Part shown: positions 11,603 through 21,337 of the stretch, one piece after another
How positions within the stretch are numbered: position 1 is the stretch's first letter
How the letters are laid out: each line of letters begins with the position of its first letter
Origin: Symbiodinium natans
Lineage: Eukaryota; Sar; Dinophyceae; Suessiales; Symbiodiniaceae
Direction: 5' to 3'
Assembly (NCBI GenBank): GCA_905221605.1
Contig: CAJNDS010002744.1
Coordinates: 141,501-205,500 of the forward strand
DNA length: 64,000 nt
Program-made: the position numbers and the translations under genes
The notes under the pieces: generated by a model
What the model saw: the letters and a program-made list of their open reading frames with translations, nothing else
Told to the model about the DNA's origin: nothing
Databases searched by the model: none

Positions 11603-11884
11603 CTTGTGGGCGCCCGCTTGCAAGAAGAATCCAGAGCTTGGCTTTGGATTTCAGCGATTTCAACACCGCAAGCTTGGTTTGCCCTTTAGTCTTTGTACGG
11701 TGCACACTGACTGTTGGGTACGCCCGCTCCCAACCTTCAAAAGTGACGTCAACTGAGCCCTCAGCTGTCCTGTCACTTCAATCGCATTTAATTCCTTAAC
11801 TGCTGGGAACACCCGTTCCTTGATGTTGAGAACGCCCGTTCTCTTCCGCCTTTAATTTCTTAAACGTTGGGAGCGCCCGCTCCC
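11603..11884. repeat. Family of small hairpins with a GCCC loop
   Basis: Five short inverted repeats share a four-base loop and differ in stem sequence. They are CTTGTGGGC-GCCC-GCTTGCAAG (11,603), GTTGGGTAC-GCCC-GCTCCCAAC (11,713), GGGAAC-ACCC-GTTCCT (11,805), GAGAAC-GCCC-GTTCTC (11,828) and GGGAGC-GCCC-GCTCCC (11,869). Changes on one arm are usually matched on the other. Sequence between them is AT-richer and holds no gene. Confidence 0.7.
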
Positions 11885-12099
11885 TTCCGTTTAACTCAGT
11901 TTTGGTGTCTCTTGTACATTGTGCAGTACGGATAGCTTCGGCGTAAGGTATCTGCACTCTGTTGCAAGTGCGAATTAGTTTTACCAAACCTTTTAACTTT
12001 GCGGTGCATGTGAAGATAGGAGCATGTTTTTGCCGCAGTTAGAGATCAATGTTTATCTTTTGAACGCCGTGCATCATTCTCGACTGGCCCAAACTGCAC

Positions 12100-12836
12100 T
12101 CGTCAGGCCCACCCGGCCGAGGGCGCTAAATGTTGCTTGTGTTGATTTTGCTGTTGTGGACGGGGAAGGTGGGTGATGTTTGTTTGTGCGCTTCCCTTGG
12201 TTAGTAAGAGCGAGAACGCCAAGGATGTGCTTTGCGCATTGCGCTGGCCTTTGTCTGCTAGTAAGAGCGAGAACGCAGCAAAGGTTAGGCCTTTGAATAA
12301 CTGCCCTACACCCAGCAGCAAGCCTGCCTCTCCCACCCGTGCAGCGTATCAACTCTTTGCAGCAGAGGAGTGCGCTTAGTACAAGTGCCACGCCCCCTAG
12401 CTAGTACGAGCCTTGCCGCCAGGTACCCGCACATGCGCAGACTGGTGTTGATTTGCCGTCGTGGACGGGGAAGGTGGGTGTTTGTTTGTTTGTGCGCTTC
12501 CCTTGGTTAGTAAGAGCGAGAACGCCAAGGAAGTGCTTTGCGCATTGCGCTGGCCTTTGTCTTCTAGTAAGAGTGAGAACGCAGCAAAGGTTAAGCCTTT
12601 GATGCATCCAGTTCGCGTGCGGTGGCTGTGCTGCTTGCTGTGTGGCTATACCAGCCACTGCATGCGTGAGGGCTGTGCTGCTCACTGTGTGGCTTACACC
12701 AGCCCTTTGCCTGTTGATGCGAATAACTGCCCTACACCCAGCAGCAAGCCTGCCTCTCCCACCCGTGCAGCGTATCAACTCTTTGCAACAGTGGAGTGCG
12801 CTTAGTGCAATTGCCACGCCCCCTAGCGAGTACGAG
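12100..12836. repeat. Direct duplication of about 300 bp with an insertion
   Basis: The block 12,140-12,425 (GTGGACGGGGAAGGTGGGTG, then AGTAAGAGCGAGAACGC twice, CCCTACACCCAGCAGCAAGC, CCACGCCCCCTAG) recurs at 12,447-12,836. The second copy carries about 115 extra bases at 12,600-12,720, themselves an imperfect doublet (GGCTGTGCTGCT...GTGTGGCT...ACCAGCC). Both copies end at the motif that starts the adjoining 60-bp minisatellite, so the minisatellite probably expanded from the copy junction. Confidence 0.75.
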
Positions 12837-12840
12837 CCTT

Positions 12841-13395
12841 GCCACCAGGTGCCCGCACATGCACAGGCTCGAGGTGCACAGGCCCGTCCGGGGCAGGCGT
12901 GGCTGTAGGTGCCTGCACATGCACAGGCTCAAGGTGCACAGGCCCCTCCGGGTCAGGCGTGCTTGCAGGTGCCAGCAAAAGCACAGGCTCAAGGTGCACA
13001 GGCCCCTCCGGGTCAGGCGTGCTTGCAGGTGCCTGCAAATGCACAGGCTCAAGGTGCACAGGCCCTTCCGGGTCAGGCGTGCTTGCAGGTGCCCGCACAT
13101 GCGCAGGCTCAAGGTGCACAGGCCCTTCCGGGTCAGGCGTGCTTACAGGTGCCAGCAAAGGCACAGGCTCAAGAGGCACAGGCCCTTCCGGGTCAGGCGT
13201 GCTCGCAGGTGCCAACACACTCAGGCCCTTCCGGGTCAGGCGTGCTCGCAAGTGTCCGCAAATGCACAGGTTCAAGCTGCACAGGCCCTTCCTGGTCAGG
13301 CGTGTTTGCAGGTGCCCGCTCATGCACAGGCTCAAGGTGCACAGGCTCGAGGTGCCCAGGTCCATGCCCAGGTCCTGTCGGGCACTTTCCCCTAG
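12841..13395. repeat. 60-bp minisatellite, type B (about nine units)
   Basis: Units follow the pattern GGTGCCCGCACATGCACAGG, then CTCAAGGTGCACAGGCCC, then TTCCGGGTCAGGCGTGCTTG. Most units are exactly 60 bp; one near 13,201 is shortened. Because 60 is a multiple of three and the unit lacks stops, several frames on both strands stay open, giving 20-residue repeats such as PAHAQAQGAQALPGQACLQ on + and PASTPDPEGPVHLEPVH on -. No evidence selects one frame, so no protein is called. Confidence 0.85.
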
Positions 13396-13879
13396 CGTGC
13401 CAGGCGGGTTGGGGTGCAGCCTTAATACTGTCGTCTTGCACACACTGCGCGAACCTCATGCGTCTGTGTGAGTCGCAATTCATGCGGCTGTGTGAGACGC
13501 AACTCTACACGTTGTCCTGCGTTTTGGGTGTAGGAGGGCTCAGGATCGCACTGTTGAGGTCTGCTGGCCGCTCCCCAAACCAAAGGCGATTAACAACCGA
13601 ACGGTCTGGCCAGTCGGTGCAAGCGTGCTGGGTGTAGGTGTTAAACTGTCCTTTAGTAGCATTCCCTTTCCTCAAAATGCTCCCTTACATCCACTTGCCT
13701 ATTATGCACCTAGCGCTGCGGGGCTCCGCGAAGGCGTCTTGTTGATCAGCCTGGCGGGCTCGTCTGTGCATAGGGCGGAGGCATCGTCCGGTTTCTGCTG
13801 GAAAAGTGCCTGGAACAACCGGCAGGAACAAGCCTGTTCATGCTGGAGGGGTGCCTGGCGGGGGCACTCCTTGCCACAA

Positions 13880-14990
13880 GTGCGTCATCGCTGTAATCGG
13901 CCTGTAATCCGGCATCAGTTTACTACACTAAATAAGATACAGGCCGGCATGTTGGCTCATATGGTGAAGCCATACCTTGAGTCGTACCTACAAGACATTT
14001 CCCAATATGCATACGTGAGCGGGCGCTCTGCCCTCTGCCGAGTCTTCTCACATCTCTACAAAGTTCGCCAAAATGCTCCTACCAAGGAAGCTATGGTTCA
14101 ACGGCGCCAACAAGGTGTCCCACGTACTGAATGCAGTGGGGGAATCACCTTTTCGCTTGATGTTGCCAAAGCCTTCGACACGATACCGAGATGGGTCATC
14201 AAAAGTGCTTGTGAGGATGCCCAAATTCCACCAGATGTAATCCAGCATATAACTGCCATTCATGAGCAGCGGACATGAGGGATCCTGCCGCACCAGTCGC
14301 GGCATACGCCAAGGCTGTAATCTGGCGCCATCTCTGTGGTGTCTTGCGACAGCCTAAGTTCATAAGCACCGAAGACCATCGGTCAAGAGGCCGACCGCAT
14401 TCTTACATGGTTCGCTGACAATGTCATAGCCCAAGTCCACTCCATCCAAAGATCTTGAAGCGCCTTGAATCAAACTCTCAGCACTTGTTGCCACGCCACG
14501 CAAATTTGGAATGGCGTGAGTTCGCAGAAGAGTGTCATCTTGTACTTGCTGGCACACAAGCAGCCCAGTTCTTGCACACTTCCCGCTTCAGGCGTTCCTA
14601 ATGGCATTTTTAAAACACACACCTTGGATTATCGCACCAAATACGCGTCGGCCACCTTTGCGCGTTTGCGGCACATCCTTTGCACCAAAAATGTCCTTTC
14701 CACTGCGAAAAGAATTTTGTTATGGCGTTCGATCATTGGCATTTCCTCCCTTTTGCTGTTCTGCAAGAACCACACTTGCCTTACTGGAAATGTTGCAGGC
14801 ATTTGCACAGCAGATGGAACGTGTGTCCAGTTTTTCCGCATGCTAGTCACCAAACAGCGATATCTGCTGCAATCCAAGCTACTAACATTCAAGTTGCGCA
14901 ATGGTTTAGTCTTCTTCTGGCCACCGACCAGCAAAAGTCAGCACTCTACCGCCAAAACTTGCACGAGTTAAAGTTATAGTGTTCCAAATC
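13880..14990 (+). pseudogene. LINE reverse transcriptase, frameshifted
   Basis: From 13,920 the + strand reads LNKIQAGMLAHMVKPYLESY, then YAYVSGRSALCRVF, then FSLDVAKAFDTIPR (RT motif A) up to 14,275. RT motif B, RGIRQGCNLAPSLW, follows in another frame from about 14,300. TWFADNVIAQ near 14,410 sits where motif C (FADD) belongs. From 14,600 the frame THTLDYRTKYASATFARLRH and LLWRSIIGISSLLLF matches the region after the palm in R1/Jockey-like LINEs. At least two frameshifts and stops make this a dead copy, and it is truncated at its 5' side. Confidence 0.75.
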
Positions 14991-15945
14991 TTAATTTTAG
15001 GATTGTTCTTTGTTTTGCCACAGCAGAACTTTTGAAACAAGGCTTATAACCAAGAAAAGTAACTGCACGTTGCAAACAAGTCCACAGAAGCAATTAAGTT
15101 GAACATTTGCAAAAGGGTGTTTCTTTTTTTGTTAAAATCACTTTGTGGAAATTCCATTGCATACCCTTCTAAATTCCCGTCTATGTTGCTAAGCGTACTT
15201 GTTCACCGGTTTCGATGCCTTCCTTTACGTATTGAAGCATCACGGTGTTGACTGTCCAACTCTTCAGGCGATACGCCATCTAGGTCCTTCGGATTTTGAA
15301 AACTCAGACGAGAAGGGAGAAGGAAATTTTATTTTATCCTCGAATCTTTCTTTGTTTTTGCATTTCATTATTGGAGACGAGAGTGCTTTTTGTTTCTAGA
15401 AGCAGAGAGCGGGGGTTGGGGGGGTCCCCCCCAGTTGCACATCAGAGAAGTCCAGAACTGGTGTATCCACCCTTCTGCTTTTAGCGGGGGGGTTGGAGAG
15501 GGCGCAGCCCCCCATTTTGCCTACTGTAAAGTGGGAGGAAGGGAGAAGAGAGAAGGGACTTTCGTCTAAATTCCACCCTCCTCAAATTTTGTTTTGTTTT
15601 TGTATTTCATTGTTCGAAAATCAGAGGAGTGGAGACTTTTTACGACGCAATCGAATGTCTGATGCTCGTATGCTTGCCCGCGCATTTTCGCAGAGTAGCA
15701 TGTTTTTGGCTTGAATAAGTTTTTTGACTTGTGGCACGGGGCTCGGCCAAAGAACCCATGTCTTGTGGCAGGAGGCTAGGGGAAGCGGCTTCGGCCTGCA
15801 AGCACCCGACGCCTCCCATCTCGAGTGCGTGTGGCAAGGGGCTAAGCCGAAAACCCTAGGTTTTCTAGTGGAGGCTCGGGGGGCTTAAAGGGAAGCTTCA
15901 AAAGGGAGGCTTCAAGGGGGGCTTGAAGGGAGGGTTTGAGACGCG
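14990..15945. other. AT-rich tail and G/C-run elements; no gene
   Basis: AT-rich sequence directly follows the LINE remnant and may be its 3' tail. From 15,290 two near-copies of a segment (GAAATTTTATTTTATCCTCG and ATTTTGTTTTGTTTTTGTAT beside TTTCATT) each precede a G-run/C-run hairpin. From 15,720 there is GC-rich sequence ending at the type A minisatellite. Confidence 0.45.
15409..15516. repeat. Two G-run / C-run hairpins
   Basis: At 15,409-15,433 GAGCGGGGGTTGGGGGGGTC is followed by CCCCCCAG. At 15,483-15,516 AGCGGGGGGGTTGGAGAGGG is followed by CGCAGCCCCCCA. Both resemble the element at 272-303 in sequence and in fold. Confidence 0.5.
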
Positions 15946-15949
15946 AGCC

Positions 15950-16150
15950 TAAACGTCGCGAAGAAGGCCCAGGTACTCGGCCTCTTAAACTGCTGCCTGC
16001 AACCCGTGCGGAGCAAGCCCAGTTATTAGGCCGCTTGAACTGCTCCCTGGAACCTTGCGAAAAAGGCCCAGTTATTGGCAAACTGCTGTCTAAACGTCGC
16101 GAAGAAGGCCCAGTTATTAGGCCTCTTAAACTGCTCCCTGAAACCTCCTC
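15950..16150. repeat. Type A minisatellite, inverse orientation
   Basis: About four units containing GAAGAAGGCCCAGTTATTAG and CCTCTTAAACTGCTGCCTG, the reverse complement of the array at 8.86-9.45 kb. On the + strand a frame reads EEGPVIRPLKLLPETS, the same peptide the other array gives on -. Confidence 0.75.
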
Positions 16151-16154
16151 CTTT

Positions 16155-16764
16155 GTACTTTGCCAACACGCATCGACGACACCATAGGTTCTGTGAGCAA
16201 GACGGCGATCCTCATCCTGTCAATCAGAAAGGTTTCCTCTGCGCGTACATGTTCTGGCTGGCTGACAGGGAGAACTTCAAAATTCGAAAGGAGTACGTGC
16301 AAGATTGGCTGGCAGAATGCCCGGAGCTGCTTTTGGTTGAACTATTTGCGGGCATTGCGGAGAGCCTCGTAACCAACTCTTGTGTTGCCTTGGCAAGCCT
16401 CCTCCTGGCGCCTCTGGCACCTAAGTGGTTCCTGCCCACTGCTGCTCTGTCAGAACATCAATTCATGTTGTTTTTTGTGGTCGATAAGTCTCTTGGAACG
16501 TGCATGGTGGCAGCCTTCACGGCCTTTGGGCACACCTGCCCCTTTTGGCCTGCATGCTTGAAGCCGATCTGCGGGCTCCAAGGCCTCCAAGGCCTCCAAG
16601 GCCTCCAAGGCCTCCAAGGCCTCCAGGGACCAAAAGGACCAAAAGGACCAGCACGTTGGAGAGCAAAAAGTAGCAAATGGTCCGGGTCCAACCCAGCCGT
16701 CGCCCTCGTTGCCCCAGTGCTTCGCGGTGAAGCGGGCCTGGTATTGGTGGCTAGCAGGAAGTGA
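16155..16764 (+). CDS. Unrecognised hydrophobic reading frame
   Basis: The frame downstream of the minisatellite reads GFLCAYMFWLADRENFKIRK, then ELLLVELFAGIAESLVTN, then CVALASLLLAPLAPKWF, with two or three possible membrane segments, and then a collagen-like LQG repeat. It may be one exon of a membrane protein or a pseudogene. No start codon or splice boundary can be fixed, and no family is recognised. Confidence 0.3.
16572..16655. repeat. 9-bp tandem repeat
   Basis: GGCCTCCAA is repeated about six times, followed by three copies of GGACCAAAA. In the + frame it gives LQG triplets, then KGP. Confidence 0.8.
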
Positions 16765-16899
16765 AGCAGACCACGAACAACACCATGATTGCCCGATCTA
16801 TGCTGTCTACGGTCCATGGTACCATGATTGGTCTTACTGCACCTATGCTGCCATGGAAAAGTGTGGCTTGGTGTGGTCAGTGAAGACACCCTGGTCTCA

Positions 16900-19410
16900 G
16901 AAAGGGAAGGCTCATCAGTCTTGAGTCCAGGCGGGTGTACATGGTTTTCTCACCCAAGCGCGGTTTTGCCTTGTGCCTCTTTGTGCCTCTTCTCGCGGTG
17001 AGGCAGCTGAAAGGGCCTGCGAAGAGCCTGCCAAGAGACAAAAGAAGCGCATGCTGCCAGCATCGGCAAGCCATCCTTTTGAGCGAGGCCCAGACTCATC
17101 TATAACGCCTTCCATCAAGGCCCAGTGACAGCGAGGCTGGAGGGCGTTGGTGGCAACATGGCATTGAAAACCGCTTGGATGATGTAGAGAAAAACGGTTT
17201 CGGAGTGGGATTGGTGGGAAACTCAGGCCCAAGACCCTGACACGTTCAAAAAAGCCGTCTTGTAGCCGCTTGCAATGCAGGTTGTGATGCATGTGAGGTC
17301 CAGCACGTGTTGCAACAGAGGTTCACTACTTATTCATGTCGTTGTTTCCGATTGCCGAAGGCGCTTGAGCGGCTGCCGGATTTGCAGGGAGCTGTGCTTG
17401 AGAAAGAAAAGCAGGAGAGTGTTTGCCGTGGTTCTGTTCTACTTCAAGTGGACAGTGCGTCCCAAAGAAAGCACGATCGAGGATTTGGGATAAGTTTGTC
17501 TGTGGTGAAGGCGAGTTGGGGTTTGACTTCCGTTGGGAACTTGCTACTGACCATGCTTTGTTGGCCCAAAGACGCCTGGCCCAGTGCCCAGTGCCCTGGA
17601 TCTGACTGAGCCTTGGTTGCAAGATTTCTGTGTCGCGCGAAGGTTCAAAAACCACACTAAAACATAGATCTGAGAGGGTTTGAAGTTTGAGGGCTCAGCC
17701 CAAATGGGATGGCTGCTAGCCCACATCACATCACCTGCACACGAAGGCCATGAAAAGTGCCGCAACGTTCCTTTCGCCACCCGGGCTGGAGGCTGGGCCC
17801 CTTTGTTGCACCTTTGGGCTTGGTTTTCGAGGTTCTTCGGGCTGCTTCAGCAAGACTTCAATCGTTTGATGCGCGATGTATGCGGGCCGCCTATGGCTCC
17901 TGAAAGCTTGCGATACCCTTTTGGCAAACCGACTTGCAAGTGACTGCAAGTGTGAGAAGCCGACGTTTTCTGAGAATTGGACAGAATTGGCATAGCGGCA
18001 CAGCGTCATTGTTGAGGGCAGATCAGTTGTCAAGGAGCACAACTGGACAGACGAAATTTCAGCATGAGTTCTGATCACGTCAAGACCTTGCCGATTTGCA
18101 GGATGCGAGTGGCAGGGCCCGTATGGATTGGTGAAGTTTCAGCTGTTTTTCGCTCCAAGCTCCCTTGTCAGAGTTTTTCGAGTCTCCCAAAATTTGCGAA
18201 TCAGGAAAGGGAGTGCCTGTCACAGGGCCCGTGTACTGTTTACTCGAAGGCCCGACATCTCGCACGATGCTGAAGGCTTTGACCATGTGAAACCTGCGTA
18301 GTGTACGCAAATCTATAGGATTGGGAAATGTCGGATAAGAGACACAGGCAATCAATGATGTGAGAAATGTGCTTGCACAGTCTTGGACTAAGCTCCGAAC
18401 CGTTGCGTATCAGAGGCCCAGCCTCGCACCACAGAAGAAATGCTTCCGAATGCTTCCAAAGCCTGTCAGGCAAAGCCGATGTCGTTGCAGAGTCTGGAGG
18501 AAAAGGGCATATAGGGTTGCGATTGCGGTCTTCAGATTCTTTGGGCCAGAGCTGCAGCACTCTGCGAAGGGATTGCGGCTCCAATGTTGAATCATGGTCA
18601 AGTCGGAGGAACAGTACAAAAACACTTGAAACGTGACCTTGGAGTAAACTAAGCTTGGCCCCAGCATGCCGAGCTGTCACAGGAGAAGCTCAGACAGCTG
18701 GGCCCTGAAGTCCCGCACGAGAGTCTCATTCAGGCCAGGGCTCATCTTGCTTGAGCCAGGCCAAATTGTTAGGGTTTTCGTCTTGGGATTTGGTCCTTAG
18801 GCCATGAGAGAAGTCGTCCTGGCGGAGGTGGAGCAGAAGGTGCAGGACTGCTCTCCATGTGGTCACCATCCCTTTCTAGGTAGAACCCTACGCACAGATC
18901 CCGCGACCTGTCGACCCTCAAGCCTAAACGTTTGAAACCCGAAGGCCCGAAACTCAAAGCCCCTAAGTTCGTAAGCCCGAAGCATTCAGGCATGCCGTCC
19001 AGAATCATTGCACCGGGAACCCGAGCCGAATATTCTTGCCCAGGGTAAAGTCGAAGAGCTGTGGGCCAAGGGGAAGCAGGCTTGTTTGCTGGGGGGAGGG
19101 GGGGAGAGGGGGGCACTGGGTTTGACATGGCTCTATGGTTCATTGGTCACCGGGGTCCTCGTGGCTGCGAATGTGGATGTGACAGGTGGGATGCAACGCT
19201 ATGCAATGTGTAGTGTCGTTCAAAAGGCGGCAGTTGTAAGCGCTGTAAGCACTCTGTGGGGCAAGTTTGGAAGTTCTGGCGTCCATGTCAGCAGAGCATC
19301 AGAGCACATCTTTGTCCTTGTTCTGCAGAGGTAGCAAGAGAGAGCCTGTTCATCCTCCTTAGCGCATCCGTCCAAACCTCGTGCATGGACAGTTGTCAGG
19401 CATTCAGCCA
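16900..19410. other. No firm gene; one possible + strand coding patch
   Basis: Open frames are short. A + frame at 17,340-17,460 (KALERLPDLQGAVLEKEKQE) looks protein-like and might be an exon or a remnant, but lacks clear splice sites. The rest resembles the intron-type sequence seen further right. Confidence 0.35.
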
Positions 19411-19411
19411 G

Positions 19412-19474
19412 GCGCAGCAGAAGCAGCGCGAGCAGATGCAGCGAGTGCTGGAGGAGGAGAGCATCGGCCATGGG
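19412..19474 (+). CDS. Exon: Gln/Glu-rich coiled coil
   Basis: Between CCAG| and |GTTTTG the frame reads AQQKQREQMQRVLEEESIG, a strong coiled-coil pattern with no family signature. Entry and exit are in phase 0. It is the first clearly coding exon of the + strand series and sits about 250 bp before a second coiled-coil exon, so both may belong to one rod region. Confidence 0.5.
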
Positions 19475-19722
19475 GTTTTGCTAGTTGGGTTGAGCAGCTT
19501 TAGCGCCTTACCTGTGCAAAAGATGTGAAATGCCAGACATAGTGCACCCCAAGCTCCAGTAGCCCGGCCTGGCATGTCCGGAAACGGTAGCAAGGGCCTT
19601 TTTGCTGTGCTCGATCCTGAACCAGCTGAACCAGCTTCAATCCTCCAAAGCCACCAGCAACTCTCCTACACCTCATGGAGCAGCCCGAAGCCCGAGAACT
19701 TGGCATACCGAAAGTCCTAAAG

Positions 19723-19788
19723 CCGGAGGTCGCGCAGTGCCAGGCGCGGCAGGTCTCCCTGGCGGCCGAGAACGAGCGCCTTCGTGAG
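19723..19788 (+). CDS. Exon: coiled coil, VAQCQARQVSLAAENERLRE
   Basis: Acceptor CTAAAG|, donor GAG|GTGGTT (canonical GT). The peptide has heptad-like leucine spacing and an ENERLRE ending typical of leucine-zipper or long coiled-coil segments. Length 66 nt, phase 0 at the donor. No DNA-binding basic region is visible beside it, so a bZIP factor is not supported. Confidence 0.6.
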
Positions 19789-20321
19789 GTGGTTCATGGG
19801 GGGTTTTGCGGAGCGAGGCTTTTGGGGCTTCAGGGCTCTAAGGGTTGAGGGCCTTAGGGATGGTTGTTGCACTATGTTGCACTATGTTGCACTATGTTGC
19901 ACTCAAACTCGCTTCAGAGGCACTCTGCACCCTTTCCTCCAAGTGCTCGTCATTGCCTGGGTATGTGCCAGCCCAGATCTCGGATGCGCCGAGGTTTTGT
20001 TGTTGAAGTCAGTCGGGGAGTAACGAGTCTGGAGTGTGGAAGCGTGGGCGTGCAGCTTGGAATATTTGGAGCTTTCAAGTCCCCTTTGGACAAAGAAGCC
20101 CAAGCTTTTCTGCCACAAGGCCTTAGGACTCTGTGAATTTTTGCGGTCCATCACCTCGGAGAAGAGAGGCCCGAGCTCCCCAACGACCATATTGTGAGTA
20201 AGGACTCCCTGGCATCACCAGGCAGCACGTTGGCCTGGCGCTTGGTTTCAGATGGTTTTTAGAGGCTTATGACGTTCAAGGTTTTGAGTGCTTTGGGGTT
20301 TAACGCCACGGCCTCCTGCAG

Positions 20322-20354
20322 TTGAAGACCTTCTACAACAGGGAGTTGGCTGAA
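20322..20354 (+). CDS. Microexon: LKTFYNRELAE
   Basis: Strong acceptor CTCCTGCAG|, possible GC donor (GAA|GCCCCC). Thirty-three nucleotides, phase 0. Probably continues the coiled-coil part. Boundaries are tentative because so short an exon has little internal evidence. Confidence 0.4.
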
Positions 20355-20405
20355 GCCCCCAAACGGCCCAAACGCTGAATGCCCACTTGATGGCTATGCC
20401 CATAG

Positions 20406-20469
20406 ATCAAAACAGATATCGAGCAGCTCTTTGCGATTCTGGAGAACTCCGAGAACCCCACTGAATTTG
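20406..20469 (+). CDS. Exon: IKTDIEQLFAILENSENPTE
   Basis: Acceptor CCCATAG|, possible GC donor (TTTG|GCTCTC). The peptide is amphipathic and acidic. No family recognised. Confidence 0.5.
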
Positions 20470-20772
20470 GCTCTCGCTAAACCCCTGCGGCAATGACCTG
20501 GAGAGCCCAGGCGGGAACACCCCCACTGCAGGAGGAGCTATCATTGGGGCGCTGCAAGACTTTCGCAAGGGAGGTTCAAGGGTTTGAGCGCATTTACTCT
20601 TTCCGGATTCGCACGGTGGTAGTCCGTCACTCTTGCGATGCTGAGTTTGATCGTAGAGCCCATTTGCACAGGACGACGGACGACTTTTTGAGGAGTTCTG
20701 GGGTTGGAGGTTGACAATTTGGGCTCTAGATTTCTTCAACCAAAAAGCCCATACACCTACTTGCTGATTTAG

Positions 20773-20838
20773 GAGCCGAGCTACCCGGCCCGCCCTTTCA
20801 CGCCGATCCCCTTCGCGTGGGATGCCCGAAAGTTCAGG
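20773..20838 (+). CDS. Exon: EPSYPARPFTPIPFAWDARK
   Basis: Acceptor GATTTAG|, GC donor (CAGG|GCTCG). It has 66 nt, 22 codons and phase 0 at both ends. Pro/aromatic-rich with no family signature, but the alternative frames are much less protein-like. Confidence 0.55.
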
Positions 20839-21148
20839 GCTCGTGTGGAGTTGGGGATGGTTGCAGGCTTGGGATTTGGGGTGTCTGTGCCTTTTTCTTT
20901 CAGTTGCAGGGACTTTTTCTCCTTTGAGGCTCTATTCCCGAGACACGAGCCCCGAATCAACATAGACCACAACCCCAATCCCAAAACTCTCCAGACCCTG
21001 GACCAAAGCCCAGAGCTTTACGCGGTTATCTGGGTTTGGGTAGGGAGATTGACCGCTTCCAAGAATTTTCAAGCAACTTACGCGGCTGAACCTGTCGCTT
21101 CCCGAAAGAGGGTCAAGCCCAAAGGCTCTGCGGCCCTCTCCCAGGCCA

Positions 21149-21337
21149 GTCGGCGATTTCCCCTCCTACGCGGGCGAGGTGCTGGCCTGGTCTTGGCATC
21201 CGCGCTTTGCCGATGGTTTGGGGTCTTTTCAGTTCTGCGAGCAAAGCCTCGAAGATCCCTGCATTCTCTCTTTCCCCAGCCCCTTCCAGCCCCCCGAAGA
21301 AAGCCTCCCCAATTTTGTCAGTGTAGGCAGTGCTGCC
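21149..21337 (+). CDS. Candidate exon(s): GDFPSYAGEVLAWSWHPRFA
   Basis: After AGGCCAG| the frame stays open for about 190 nt, with PPEESLPNFVSVGS near the end. A short intron may split it, because TCTTTTCAG| and CTTTCCCCAG| acceptors lie inside. The first part is the more convincing coding sequence. Confidence 0.4.

Noticed and set aside
12796..13637. Proteins of about 200 residues on both strands of the type B minisatellite
   Set aside because: Five frames are open because of the 60-bp unit; nothing favours one, and no start or splice context was found.
9451..14990. A single complete LINE joining the endonuclease and the RT palm
   Set aside because: The two parts lie on opposite strands with duplicated and minisatellite DNA between them, so they are separate fragments.
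19723..19788. bZIP transcription factor
   Set aside because: Only a zipper-like coil is visible. No adjacent basic DNA-contact region was found.
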